Shown in pieces: positions 44,666 through 56,388 of a stretch of DNA of 64,000 bases. Position 1 is the first letter of the stretch. The number at the start of each line of letters is the position of its first letter. The DNA comes from Dendrobium chrysotoxum (lineage: Eukaryota > Streptophyta > Magnoliopsida > Asparagales > Orchidaceae): contig CM034305.1 in assembly GCA_019925795.1 (NCBI GenBank), positions 97,252,433 to 97,316,432 of the forward strand, in the 5' to 3' direction. The notes under the pieces are model-generated. The model worked only from the letters and a program-made list of their open reading frames with translations. It did not search any database and was not told where the DNA came from. Made by a program: the position numbers and the translations under genes.

Positions 44666-46792
44666 TGTCACAACCCGACCCGACTAAGTCGAATTAACGG
44701 GGTGGAAACAGACGGTCATACGGAGAAACATAAAACTTTCATATCATAAAACTTGCAATTCATAATTGACACGAATATAAATATTTTCCAACAATAAAGT
44801 AAGAAAGAGCCACTAAATATCTAAATTTAAATATCTCTAATACATCAAAACATAAGATCACATAAAACATAAATTAAAAATATCACATTAGTCCACCTTA
44901 CATCAATAGACACAATACATAACATAACCAAAAAAACCTGACATCTTGAGTCCCTCTACGACCGTAGGTGTACTGTCGTTCTGCCATCAGTTTCTCCTAA
45001 AAAATATTCCCAAAATTAGGGTGAGCGAACGCTTAGCAGGTAATACATACTCATAAAAATTTCATAAAATAACAATAAAATATTCTTACATGAAAAATAA
45101 ACCTCATGTGAAAACTTTAATCATCACTAAATAAATTCAAAACCTTTTTAGAATAAAAGCTTTTTCATAATCTTTCCTCAAATATATTCCTCAAACATAA
45201 ACTTTGAATATGCATAGAAAATAAAAATAAACCTTAATATGTATAGTATTTACTATAACACCCATCTCGGAGGTATCTATAGAATTTGTACTGATCAAGT
45301 ACACATTTTTATTGACCATTCCTTTATCATTTGATTTTGAAGAACCCCTTTATTATTTGCTCCGTAGAGCCCTTCACCATTTTTGGGTACTCCGCATCAA
45401 CATGCATAGTTTTATATCATAAACTTATAAACTATTTTCTTTTCAGTCAATCATGTGCTTATAATTAAAACTATCATGATTCATAGATCTGAAGATTAAC
45501 ACATGAAAATCACGAATAAATCATGGCATGTAAACTTACTAACATATTGAAAGAAAGAGACTTTACTAACAATTTAATTTCTCAAAACATAATTCATAAA
45601 TCACATAAACTTTAAAAACTAAAAATATGCATTGAATATAAAGAGTAGAGCAACATATAAAATTTTTACAAGAGATATGAGTACCTACCTTAATAATTGT
45701 AAAGTGAACTTCTACGATATTGCTTAGACATGTGACGTCCCTTTAACGATCAACACCTAAAATTATACATAAGGCCAATGTCAACGATAATTTTTTCTTA
45801 AAGTTCTTAACCATTTTCAAATTGTCTAAACTCTTCATTTCTCAATATTCGATTCTTACTACACTTATGAAAATTAACATAATTTAATTTGAATTTTTAG
45901 ATTTATTAAAATCCCTAATTTTTGGAAACCCTAAATTCTTAAATTCTCTCAAATCAATAAGCCAAAGTTTTTCCTATACCTAATTTAATAATTACCTTAA
46001 TCATTTTTGAATTTATTTAATTAGAAAAATAAAGAAAATACAAATTCTTATAAAAACTCAAAATTTTATTTTAGAAACATTCCTAGGACTCATAGAAATT
46101 ACTTTTGTGAAAGCACTTTAAGAAATTTCAATTTTTAGGAAAAACCCTAATTTTCAAATCTCAATAAAATTTAGGAAAACTTCATTTCTACCGTTAAAAC
46201 ATCTTCCTAAACCTTCCCTACTGATTTCGTAAAGAAATTTTGGAAGAACAAACATTTTTGAAAAAACCCTAAAATTTTTCTTTCCAAAAATCTTGAGAAT
46301 AAGAGGGGAAATGTAGATTCTAATGCATACCTTAATCTCCTCTTATCCTTCTCTACATTTTCTCCAAATTTTCACACCGGAAAAGCGTCGCCGGAGCCAC
46401 CGTCAAAGCCTTGCACATGCGCCTCCCTTCCGCCTCCACCTCCTTCCTTCGTCTCTTGGCCGAACGGATGGAATGGGGACCGATTCATTCAGTCCACTTA
46501 AGAGGAATGGGAGTTAGGGATTTACCTAATTACTTAATTGTCCTCACTTAAACCATCTTTGCTTTAGAAATGATTAGGGATAGTTTAGGTATATTTAAAC
46601 TTCTATTAATTTTAACTTCAAAATTAAGCAAAATTGACTATATGTTCTTTATATCAAATTTCCTAAAATTTTGCGTAAAATTTTACAAAATTTATTCCGT
46701 CGAATTCTGTTAACTTTGAAATTTTATTTAAATCTCATCGCAACGCATCGAAATTCGTGCGACGCCTACGATTGTCGATTTCGGGTTTTACA
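44666..46792 (-). repeat. Element B 5' LTR (upstream copy)
   Basis: TGTCACAACCCG to GGGTTTTACA on the plus strand, matching 11068-13203 throughout with many transitions and a few indels. TSD CTCTC follows at 46793-46797. Confidence 0.93.
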
Positions 46793-46797
46793 CTCTC

Positions 46798-47354
46798 TCT
46801 TGTCAACTACGATCATTCCCACCTCTATCGCCTGACTACAGTCTTTCTGACCTTCGTCGCTCGCCGACTACAACTCTTCTGACCTCTGTCGCCAAATTAC
46901 GATCTTTCCCACCTCCGTCACTCGCCGATTACAATCCTTTCGGATCTCCGTCGCCAGATAACACTTCTTTTAACCTCAATCAGCTGCCAACTACGATCCT
47001 TCTGACCTTCATCGCTAGATAACGATCCTTTTAACCTCCATCACCTGCCGACTACGATCCTTTCAACCTCCGTCGCCAGACTACGGTCTTTCCGACCTCC
47101 TGCTACATCAAGCCAAGGCCTTCCCCTCAAGGAAGGGCCTCATTTGTAATGATTGCAAACACTAGTGGATTCATTCAAACTGGGCCAAGCCCTATGGTTT
47201 TCCCCCTTTTTAGGAGTTTTCACATAAAAATTCTGGTGTCTCTTATGAACGTTACACCCTTATCTTTTATCTGATTGTATGCTGAATCTTCATACAAAGC
47301 TAAGACATTAAACTTTATATTTTTTTATCGTCGTGAATATTCCAGGATGCAACA
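46798..47354 (+). repeat. Element A 3' LTR, right part
   Basis: Continues the degenerate 30-bp units (CGACTACGATCCTTC..ACCTCCGTCGCC) to about 47100. It then runs through a terminal block (GGTTTTCCCCC..TTTTCACATAAAAATTCTGGTGTC) to ATGCAACA. The TSD CTCAT follows at 47355. Confidence 0.83.
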
Positions 47355-47359
47355 CTCAT

Positions 47360-49560
47360 ATTTTCATAAGCCATTTTTTTGAATAAAATAGTTTATGCTT
47401 AGTTGGGGGTTTAGGCATAAAAATTCTAAATAATGAAGTTGAAGAGTTGCAAGAAACTATGATAAAGCACCATATATGATATTCATGAAAGCCCTAAATC
47501 ATAACAGAGATGTGCATATATCCTAGATTCATTATATTGATATTGGCCTCAGTTTGTACTCCAGTCCCATGATTCCTTTATATTTGTACAATAGGACTCT
47601 CTTCTCATGAAGACCATTGCGAAGTTCATTGCAAAGAATGATATAAAATGACTTTGTTGTTCAATGCGTTTAGCCACTTATAGAGGCGAGGATAATTTGG
47701 ATAGATTTGTAGTTTGTTGTCGGAGAGTGATGAGTTGACTATCCTCATTAGGATTTTGTCACTCCGATAATTTGGTGATATGCTAAGGAGAAAAGAGGAA
47801 AAGACTCGACGATAATTGAATCATTTGATTTTTAGCTAACTACATCATTCAGAGCTTAGTCCTTTATCCTAAATTTATTGTAACTCTAATCTTTAGAGCA
47901 TTTATTCACTCCTCTTCTTATTATAAATTTTCTTCTATTTTGTTTCCTTTTTTTGGAAGAGCTCAATTTAGTGAGAATTTTATTTTTGAACTTCCTAGCT
48001 ATACAGTGAAACTACTCAATGTAATGCATGGCATATGTTGTACAATCAAGCCATATAAACTCGTGTGCTTTCTTGCGTGCCTTGTCTCTTATCTCTCTTA
48101 ATCTCTTCGTATTATTATCTTTATAAATAGTTATTTCACTAATAAATTGATTGCATATATGTTGCCATATGGTGTAGTTTGGCATACACCACACAATAGT
48201 TTTCTTCCTCACCCTCCCAAGGACATGCTGATTATACATGGTAAACCTAATTTTTTATATGGGTAACACCACAACTTATTGTAAGACTTAAAAAGATCAT
48301 GGCATAATAAGTGACAGAGAGAAAAAAATATAAAGAGAGAGATCTAAGGATTTAATTAATGAATCCAAGTACTTCCACTCTTCTCCTAAAATTATCCACT
48401 GACGTTTTATTTTATGGAATTATGGAGCCAAAAGAAAATTTATATATAAACATATATTTATTTATATAAGGTGAATAGCACAACAAATATATAGCTAAAA
48501 AATAAAAATATATATATGAACACCTGACGTATAGATAATCATTAGTTTAGTGGGCCCGCCAAGTGATGAGTGATGAGTAGCAGGTGGGTCTGTTTAGTGA
48601 CAAGTGGCAATTAGGTCCCCCAAGTGACGAATGAAGATTGGGCTTGTCGAGTGCCAAGTGGGCTCAAGGAGTGACGAATAGTGAGTGAACCCGTCAAGTG
48701 ATGAGTGGGATCATGAGTCTAATTGGTTCATTATGAAGCTGACAATCTCATAGCAAATTTTGAAAATCCTGAAAGAGTTTATGGAGAGTCCTTAGACAAT
48801 TTCTGAATAGTTTATCATGGCCTTTACTGAGTGACCCATAACTCTTGGTGAGTGCACCTTAGTCTTTGATAAGCATGTTTTTAGCCTTCCTCACCTCTAG
48901 ATACATTGAGCTTGATCGAGCTAACCTGTTGTCATATTCAGATATACACTGCAAGCCATCTCTTATCAATCATCAAACCTAATGATGGGATATCAACATA
49001 TGACAGCAAACGTCCTACCAACTAAATGTTTATCCTCTCTCATTTGATTGCCCGGCTCCCATTGAAAGCCTTCGTAAAACGGTAGAAGGAATTGAGCCTA
49101 TAAATGAAATTGCTTCATGCATTGACAAGTTTTACATTCGAATAATTTATTAAGATTGAACCTTTTTTTTAATCTCCATCTCTTTCTTTAAGCTCTGTAG
49201 CTTTTTTACTATAATTGAATCGTTTTTTTTTTTTTTTTGAAAATCTATAATTGTATCGTGGATGTAGGCTACAGCACTTCATCATGCAGAATGAAAAGCA
49301 AAAAATTGGAATCCAATGCGATGACACTACTTACCATTAGCAGCAGAAAAGGTAGAGGAAGGCTAAAAGCAACGATTGATTCCTCATCTTTTAAAGCAAA
49401 AACAGGGGGAATCTCTCGCGGACGGCTAATCGCGGGAGCTGGTGACAAAACCATAACCGCCCCGCCGGCGGTGGCGCACATTTCGCTGCCGACACAGCCA
49501 ACCTGGCACATATTGCAAAGCCCCCACAGTCCCACCCTTTTCCCTCTTTTTCCGTTTCCC
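47360..49560. other. Intergenic region upstream of the FPP gene
   Basis: Mostly AT-rich. 48545-48715 holds a degenerate minisatellite of about 30-36 bp (GCCAAGTGATGAGTG type). No supported coding frame or RNA gene. The last few hundred bases should include the FPP promoter; a CATAAAAAAAGC string near 49560 is only a weak TATA candidate. Confidence 0.5.
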
Positions 49561-49639
49561 CATAAAAAAAGCTGTTTGCTGCTTTATCTCCTTTATTCGA
49601 AAATCATTGTACCGTAGCCCTACCCACTTGCACACGCGC

Positions 49640-49891
49640 AGTCACACTAGAAAGAGACATCCAAGTGCATCTGCTTCTCTCCATCATAAGATCAATATCA
49701 ATGCTTTGAGCTTTGAGCTTTGAGAAGTATCTGTAAATGCTTTGGGCTTCACGGTTCCGAGAAGCATTCGTCGGAAGAGAGAAGTAAAATCGTCTCCTTT
49801 CCTATTTTATATACTTCATTATCTTCTTCGCTTCCCGCTGAGTGAAATTGGTTCATCGCTCTCGCCTCGTCGTTGGGTCGAGCATAGCCAG
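49640..49891 (+). other. Probable non-coding first exon of the FPP gene
   Basis: Pyrimidine-rich, leader-like sequence ending in GCCAG|GTCAGT, a good splice donor (intron from 49892). No long frame starts here, and the next exon carries an ATG with FPP-like N-terminal residues, so this would be 5' UTR. The left end is a guess. A transcript would be needed to confirm it. Confidence 0.45.
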
Positions 49892-51162
49892 GTCAGTCTA
49901 GCATTTTTTTTTGTTTCCCTAGCTCAACGCATGCCAAATACGTTGGATAATGTTTCATTTATTTAATTTCTCTTTTTTTTCCCGCGGAAAAGAATAAGAT
50001 ATCTACATACTTCTGGCGATGACAGGTTCTTATTGAGTTTTTTCGTGAGATGGCTGAGTTATGACATTGATAGTAGTATGTGAGGCTATTCTCAAGTTTG
50101 TTCTTTCGTCCTTGCTTTAGTTTTTACAGAAAGGGTTTGTTGTTCTTCTACTGGCATTTGGTTGATTCTGAAGTGATGTGTTCTGGGGTAACAACTATGG
50201 TTATGGTTTTGGTGGATTGCTATTTTGCTGGCTGTGAGCTCCTATGGCTTTGACCCGCATGTGTGTAGAAGTCCTAGAGAAATCGCTTTGCTGTGTTTGC
50301 CCTATGCCCAGTAGTTGGCCTTAATTCAAAATTGTCATTTATGAAAATCTGATTGTGAGGAGGTTAATGCATGACAGGCTATGGTTATGTTATGGAGCGG
50401 TGAGAATTTATTTTTGAGAAAAATAGTGAAATTTCGGTTTCTGAAGGTCTCTTCAATCGGAATCATCACATGATTTCTGATGTTCATGTGATCCCAAAAT
50501 ATAAACAATGCAAGAATATACATAAAGCAAGTTTTTATTTGTTTAACAAAAGTGCAGGAAGGAGGTAGTACAAGCACATCTTTATGAGCAATCTTACTCA
50601 AACTTAGTCTGCTTTTTTTTGGCAGAAACACACCTATTAATAGTATATTTTACAGGCGGACTTCTCCTGAAATTAAACTCAATTTTATATGTTGGAGATA
50701 GAGAATCTCCTTCAAAAGCAAAGTAAAACCAAAATCTCCTTCAATTAGAGCCAATTGATCTGTTTTACAAAAAGAAACAAATGATATGAGACCCATTAAG
50801 TTAACAACGTGTTATGCATTTGTGCAGACTTATTGGTGCAGTAATATGGCTTCCTCCACCTAAGTTCCTTTGCATGATGGTGTCATTATTTACATAGATC
50901 CAATAGTTTTTGCATGTCGGCCCAGCTGTCTGCCATGGCCTTATCTCTAATAGTCATCATTGCTAGCCTGAGACATCCATTCGTCATCTTCAAAATTAGG
51001 TTTCGGAGCTGCAATAACCTCAATAAATTGATTCTGGCATTCCTGAAGTATTTTTTGTTTGATCTAGTATGGAGATTCATGAGGAAATATTCTATTTAAA
51101 TTGCCATGAATATTTTTCAAAGAGAAGCCAGAGTTATCACTTTTATTACGAATGATCTTCAT
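49892..51162 (+). other. FPP intron 1, left part, nothing recognised
   Basis: T-rich intronic sequence. No exon, RNA gene or transposon end was found. Confidence 0.5.
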
Positions 51163-51175
51163 TTATTAGAGTTAA

Positions 51176-51784
51176 TACAACAACAACATCAAGTCTTTTA
51201 TCCCACTACGTAAAGTCGGCTACATGAATTCTTTTTCTCCATTGTGTCCTGTTAAGAGTCAAATTCTCATTTAAATCTAATAAAAAAAGTCATTTATTAT
51301 ATTTTCTAACCAAACCTTTTTAGATCTACCTCAAATTTTCTTAACATTGGTCAAATCTAATACATCTACTCTCCTAACCGGATTATTGGAAGGCTGACGT
51401 TTTATGTGACCAAACCATCTAAGGTGACTCTCTCTAATCTTATCTGTCATTGGGGCTACACCAATCTTTTCACGTATATACTTGTTTCACTTTTCGACTC
51501 TAAGAGTGAAGCCACTCATCCACCTGAGCATCCTCATCTCTGCAACACTTAACTTAATTTTACGCTTCTCTTTTAATGGCCAACATTCTGCGCTATAAAG
51601 CATTGCAGGTCTCACCACCATCTTATAGAATTTTCCCTTAAGTTTGAGGTGTACTTTTCTACTACATTATAGTCCCAATGCATTCCTTCACTTCAACCAT
51701 CGAACTTGAATTCTATTAATAATATCCCCATCTATTTCACCATCACTTTGAACAATAGATCGGAGATATCTAAAACGTGTACTC
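51176..51784 (-). mobile_element. 5'-truncated RTE-clade LINE with 13-bp TSD
   Basis: Minus-strand translation (with stops) gives the RTE ORF2 C-terminus: FRYLRSIVQSDGEIDGDIINRIQ, KGKFYKMVVRPAMLYSAECW, KLSVAEMRMLRWMSGFTLR and ESHLRWFGHIKRQPSNNPVRR. The 3' end is a (TTG)n tail at 51178-51190. The unit is flanked by TTATTAGAGTTAA (51163-51175 and 51785-51797). It lies in the first intron of the FPP gene, antisense to it. Confidence 0.87.
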
Positions 51785-52369
51785 TTATTAGAGTTAAAAA
51801 TATGATTAATATATTTAATTTGTCATCCACTTTTATTTGTGTCTATCACTTAAGCAAAAACTATCTTTGAGTGCATAGTTGATTTAAGTGATCATAACTA
51901 ATAGAAATATTCTATAGCCTTATCCGTGGGATTTGACACTTAGTGAATAAATGACAGTTAATTAATTTTTTCGAACGATTTGCTTGTATTGTGGGAGACG
52001 ATTCTATCCACATGTTGTAAGTATCTTTTACGGGAGCAGGAAGAAATTCTTGCTCTTACAAAACCATCCCACCATCTATTAAACCAGGAAGGAATATCAT
52101 TTGAGGTGGGTTAGGGTTCTTTATTTTTCAGGTAGATGGAATGCTACTCAAATAGATATTCCACTATTAAGTTTCGCTTTGTTACATTTTAGGCCATGAT
52201 AAAAGCATTTTATATAGTAAACCCTAAATGCAAACATTTGTCCATTTTTGTGATGATGGACATCCAAGGATATTCTTTCATTTCTCTAAAGATGGTGGGA
52301 CAGGTTTGGAAAAACTAAATGAAATTTTCGTAAGCAAAAGGGACTATGGATAACTCTAATCGATTCATG

Positions 52370-54350
52370 TCCTCAATCAACTGCTTATATTGAGAAATCA
52401 ACTAGTTTGCATATTCTGCCTTTTTTATGCTTAAAGCATCAATGACAACTTTTACTCTTGGATGATATTATATCAAATCATAATCTTTAATGAGTCCCAA
52501 TCATTATCTTTGTTATAAATTCAAGTCATTTTGAGTGAAAATATATTTTGAATTTTAGGGATCAGTAAACTCTTCTCACATAACTCCATATAGATCTGGC
52601 ATAAGGATATTTCTCTCATGATTATTTAGTTGTTTAGAAGCATAAGCAATTACTCTCAAGTTGTATTAAAATACATCCAAACCCTCTTAATGATATCACT
52701 ATATATTTGAAATCTTTTCATACTTGAAAGAATTGTAAGTGTGGTTGTAGTCATCAAACATATTTTTACCATCTGAAAAGCTTCTTCACTGTGATCAGCC
52801 CATTTAAATTTCACTATTTTTGTGTTAATCTAGATAATGACATGATAATTTGAGAAAATCTCTCAACTAAATTATTATGGTATTCAATCAGTCTCAAAAA
52901 AACTGTTTACTTTTGTTACTGTGGTCGGTCTCAGTCAATCGGCTATTTTTTATTTTATTTTGGTCCACTGTCATACCTTCACCACTGACTTCATACACAA
53001 GAAATGCAACATTATTTGGCCAAAATTCATATCTCCAAAATTTTGCGTATAATTCATTTTCCTTAAGTGTTTCAAAATTGTGTGACTGGTTTAATTTCTT
53101 GAATAGACAAGAATATCATTTATGACAAATATGATTTCAAAATTTTGTTTATCAAATCCATAAATATTGTTAGGGCATTTGTCAATCCAAAAAGCATCAT
53201 TACAAACTCATAATGACTATATCTTATGCTAAATGTTGACTTTAGTATATCTTCTTTCTTAATTCACAGCTATTGATAGCCTAATCTTAAGACAAGTTTA
53301 GAGAATATTGAAGCCCCTTCCAGTTGATCAAATAGATGATTAATTCTTGACAATGATACTTATTTTTGCTATTTGTTTGTTTAATTCTCTATAATAGATA
53401 CATAATCTTGGACTTCTACGCTTCTTGACAAAATGTACCAAAGTTCACCATGGAGAAATACTTCATCGGATGAAACCTTTCTTCGATAATTCTTGTAATT
53501 GATTTTTTTAATTCTCATAACTATTCAGTAACCATCTATGGGGTGTCTTTGCCATAGGTTCTGATCATGGTATCAAGTTAATTAAGAAATCTATCTCCCA
53601 AATTAGAGATAAACCAGATAAATTATCTAAAAATACTTATGCGTATTCTCTCACAATTGGTGCATTCTTCAATAATTCTTTCTTCTTTGTAATAGCTTTT
53701 ATTTGAGCAAGAAAACCTTGGCGATCTATTTCTAATAATTTACAAATTTTTAAATGAGACCATCATGAATGATATTTTTCCATCTCTAACAAATTTAAAT
53801 TCTTCTTCACCAGGACAATAGAATTTGACTGCCTTCTTACAATAATCTATTAAGATGAAATGGCTAGATAACTGATAACCAATTCATCCCTAAGATTGTA
53901 TCTAATTTATATAGTGGCAATAAGACAAAATTGACCTCAAAACTTTTCTTATAGATATCTATGATTGCTTTATATATTATGCTAACATCTGTGTGCGCTC
54001 CATTGGGCAATGCTATTAATAATGTTGGGTGCATAGTTGATGTATTTAAACCAAGGATTTGGTGAATTCCTCAGAGACGAAGGAATGCGATGTGCCAATG
54101 TCAAATAAAATTTTAGCGGGTTTATTTTGAATGAAAATTATTCCTTTATGATGAAATGTCAAATGAAATTCTAATAAACTTTTTTTAAATTGACATTATA
54201 CCTGTGATGGCATCAGGTGATTACTTGGCCTCTTGTTGTGATAAAGCATACACTCAAGCTTGGACATTCTTGTGTATTCTGGCTTGGAGCTGATGCTGAC
54301 GACTCCGCAGTTTTTGCTTTTCAAAAGTTCTTTGATGTGGTGCAATGTTT
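52370..54350 (-). pseudogene. Heavily decayed Ty3/gypsy gag-pol fragment
   Basis: The minus strand recalls element B's pol with many stops. It has RNase H and RT remnants (about 52450-53450), a retropepsin start readable as ILFDIGTSHSFVSEEFTKSL (about 54050-54120) and a pre-protease linker near 54200-54280. Neither LTRs nor TSD were found. It is antisense within FPP intron 1 and much older than B. The plus-strand frames at 52877-53125 and 54217-54465 are shadows. Confidence 0.7.
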
Positions 54351-55568
54351 CCTGGAGGCCTTTGTCCAAGAATTAAGGTCAAATATGGCTGCCTTGCAAA
54401 TTAGCAAAAGCCTAATTTCATTTAGACTGTTGATAACCTCTTTAATCTCGTACAGTTTCAATTGATTTTCTCGGATAGCATGCAAGTTAATCCGAGAAAA
54501 TCTACACCATTGATGAATGGCATGCAAGATGACATGCAACTCAATCTTTTTTCCTTGTCAACTTGAGGTGTATGCTAAATATTTCAAACCTTAGGCCTCT
54601 TTCCGAAGAGTATTTTAAATGCAAATATCATCTGTCAACACATCTATAATATATTGGTTGATTACTTTTGTTGGTGTTAACGCTCTCCAATTTAACTGCA
54701 TTGCTGGTGCTAGATTGACGAGTCCAAAAGACATGCCTACTCACTACCAATGGCGGAGGTACAATGCAAGGGAGCACAGTTGGAGATTACCTAACAACTG
54801 ACACAAGCAGCTGTTTGTCGATTAGGAATCATTGCACCCTGCTTCTTCTCAGTTGCTAAGGTATGAGACCACATGTCTCTCTGAGAGGCTCAAAATCAAT
54901 TTTCCTACCATGATTGGTGGGATTTGTGAATGGGCTGTCGCCAAAGCAAGTTCTAGGTGCTAAAAGGTTGTTGAAAATTGCTTGAGCACAATTTGCGGTT
55001 CTTTAACGAGTAATCTAACTCAAATCCCACATTTATCTTTTTGAATGTTATGATGGTATGATTGCGGAGTTCTCAATTGTAGCACCTTGTTCTCCTCAGT
55101 GCCCAGCGTCACAGGTTATCAACCATCTTGAACCCGAGTTACTGCCCCAAGGCAACTACAACCATTCTGGCTCGATGTATCTCTGGATGGGCATGTGGTT
55201 CCATTTGAGTTACGGTGGTTGCATCTTGAAAAGGGAACCATATCCATGGCCCACAACTCTCACCATTTCTAATCCTTCTGTAGTTAATGCACAGTAGAAT
55301 TGAGTTTGTCTAACTTTTATAAAGGTCTTCATAAATATTATTATGTACCTGTTTCCCCACTATCATGATCCATGAGCTTGAAATAAAATTGCAAGTACAA
55401 ATAAATTTTCTTTCATTTCTGTAGATTAACTTTGTGTTTATTTAAACAAATCATTGCTGAAAGATAATGCCTTTATCTTCTTGTTGATGAATCTCATGAT
55501 GGGAATATTACATCATTACATTACTTTCATCTTTTTAAGAGAAATAATGTTTTAATGTTTATTTGCAG
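54351..55568 (+). other. FPP intron 1, right part, nothing recognised
   Basis: No domain, RNA gene or repeat end identified. A 79-codon plus-strand frame at 55058-55297 has no recognisable family. The segment ends with TTTATTTGCAG, a good acceptor. Confidence 0.5.
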
Positions 55569-55583
55569 GGTTTATTTATAAGT

Positions 55584-55637
55584 ATGGAATCCAAGACACG
55601 GCTTTGGAGGAGAAAACTTTCAGAAAAAGCCATCACT
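55584..55637 (+). CDS. Filament-like plant protein, first coding exon
   Basis: The exon runs from 55569 (after TTTGCAG) to 55637 (before GTAAGT). The ATG at 55584 starts MESKTRLWRRKLSEKAIT, 18 codons ending on a codon boundary. Its pattern (M-x2-KT-x-LW-x-KK-x-SEK-x-I) is the conserved N-terminus of filament-like plant proteins. The next recognised exon also starts on a codon boundary, so direct splicing keeps the frame. An extra small exon in the 7.2-kb intron cannot be excluded; a CAG|AGGGAACTGGG stretch near 55744 is a poor candidate. Confidence 0.82.
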
Positions 55638-56388
55638 GTAAGTCCTAGATCTAATATTTCATCAGCTTCACATGTAGGCTTTTCGGTGGCTTTTCTTTAA
55701 TTGGCTTAAATCGTTCATCAATATATCGCTGTTGTATCCTTTCTCAGAGGGAACTGGGGGAGGTAGAAGTAGTTGGAAACAAAAGTGTGTTATGAAGCAT
55801 TAGTGCTATACAATTCAACTCCATCCTACTAGCTGATGGAGTTTACCACAACTAAAGCAATCCATTTTCTAAGGATGAATGCTTTGGATTCAGTTCAAGG
55901 AAAAATCAAATTTATGAATATTATGACATTTATAGTTGGTTTGAGTGCTTGCACCGTTAAAGAACTGTTCATCATCCATATTTATATTAAAGATGATGAA
56001 AGTAACATCATTGATGATTAGATAACGGAGAATAACTTGGTTGATTTATACCTGTAATGGTAGGTTTGTAGATTATATGTCAAAGCATCTATGACATCCC
56101 CAATCTAAAGATGGCAGTTTGATGAGGGTTGTGAGTGATTGTAAGAGCTGATACTTGAACAAGGAATGGCTTTTGGCAGGCTTGTAGGATGATATACTCC
56201 AAGAGAAAAAAAAGGGAGTACGAATGAATCAAATCCTACTTCAAAAGTGGAGTAAAGGATATTTATTGGGTTACTTAAGTAAAGAGTGATGCCATAATAA
56301 ACAAGTTCTTTTGGTGCAATGGATGAATTTCCTTTGTGAACTCCACTATTATATGTGTTCATAGTGGAGCACTCATAAAATGAGTGAC

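Larger units (their letters stand above)
11068..46792 (-). mobile_element. Element B: decayed Tekay/Del-type chromovirus (Ty3/gypsy)
   Basis: LTRs of 2136 bp (11068-13203) and 2127 bp (44666-46792) are flanked by TSD CTCTC (11063-11067 and 46793-46797). Coding runs on the minus strand: gag at 44.4-43.3 kb, protease at about 43.2 kb, then (after element C) RT, RNase H, integrase and a chromodomain down to 13267. The initiator-Met-type primer site at 44651-44661 sits next to the upstream LTR. Without C and its extra TSD copy, B is about 9.15 kb. The C-terminal chromodomain and domain order place it among chromoviruses, most like Tekay/Del. All genes are broken. The LTR copies differ by very roughly a tenth of positions, mostly C/T-type changes, so the insertion is old. 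Confidence 0.92.
8921..47354 (+). mobile_element. Element A: non-coding LTR retrotransposon, outermost of the nest
   Basis: It starts with TGATATATCATCA at 8921 and ends with ATGCAACA at 47354, flanked by CTCAT (8916-8920 and 47355-47359). A second copy of the start sequence at 9974 is preceded by a purine tract, marking the 3' LTR. Without the later insertion (B and its extra TSD copy) about 2.7 kb remain: a damaged 5' LTR, about 530 bases of internal sequence and a 3' LTR of about 1.65 kb. No gag or pol homology is visible, so it is either a non-autonomous element or one that lost its interior by deletion. Confidence 0.83.

Noticed and set aside
55058..55297. 79-codon plus-strand frame as a possible FPP exon or small gene
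   Set aside because: No resemblance to FPP coiled coil, no convincing splice sites at its edges and no known family.
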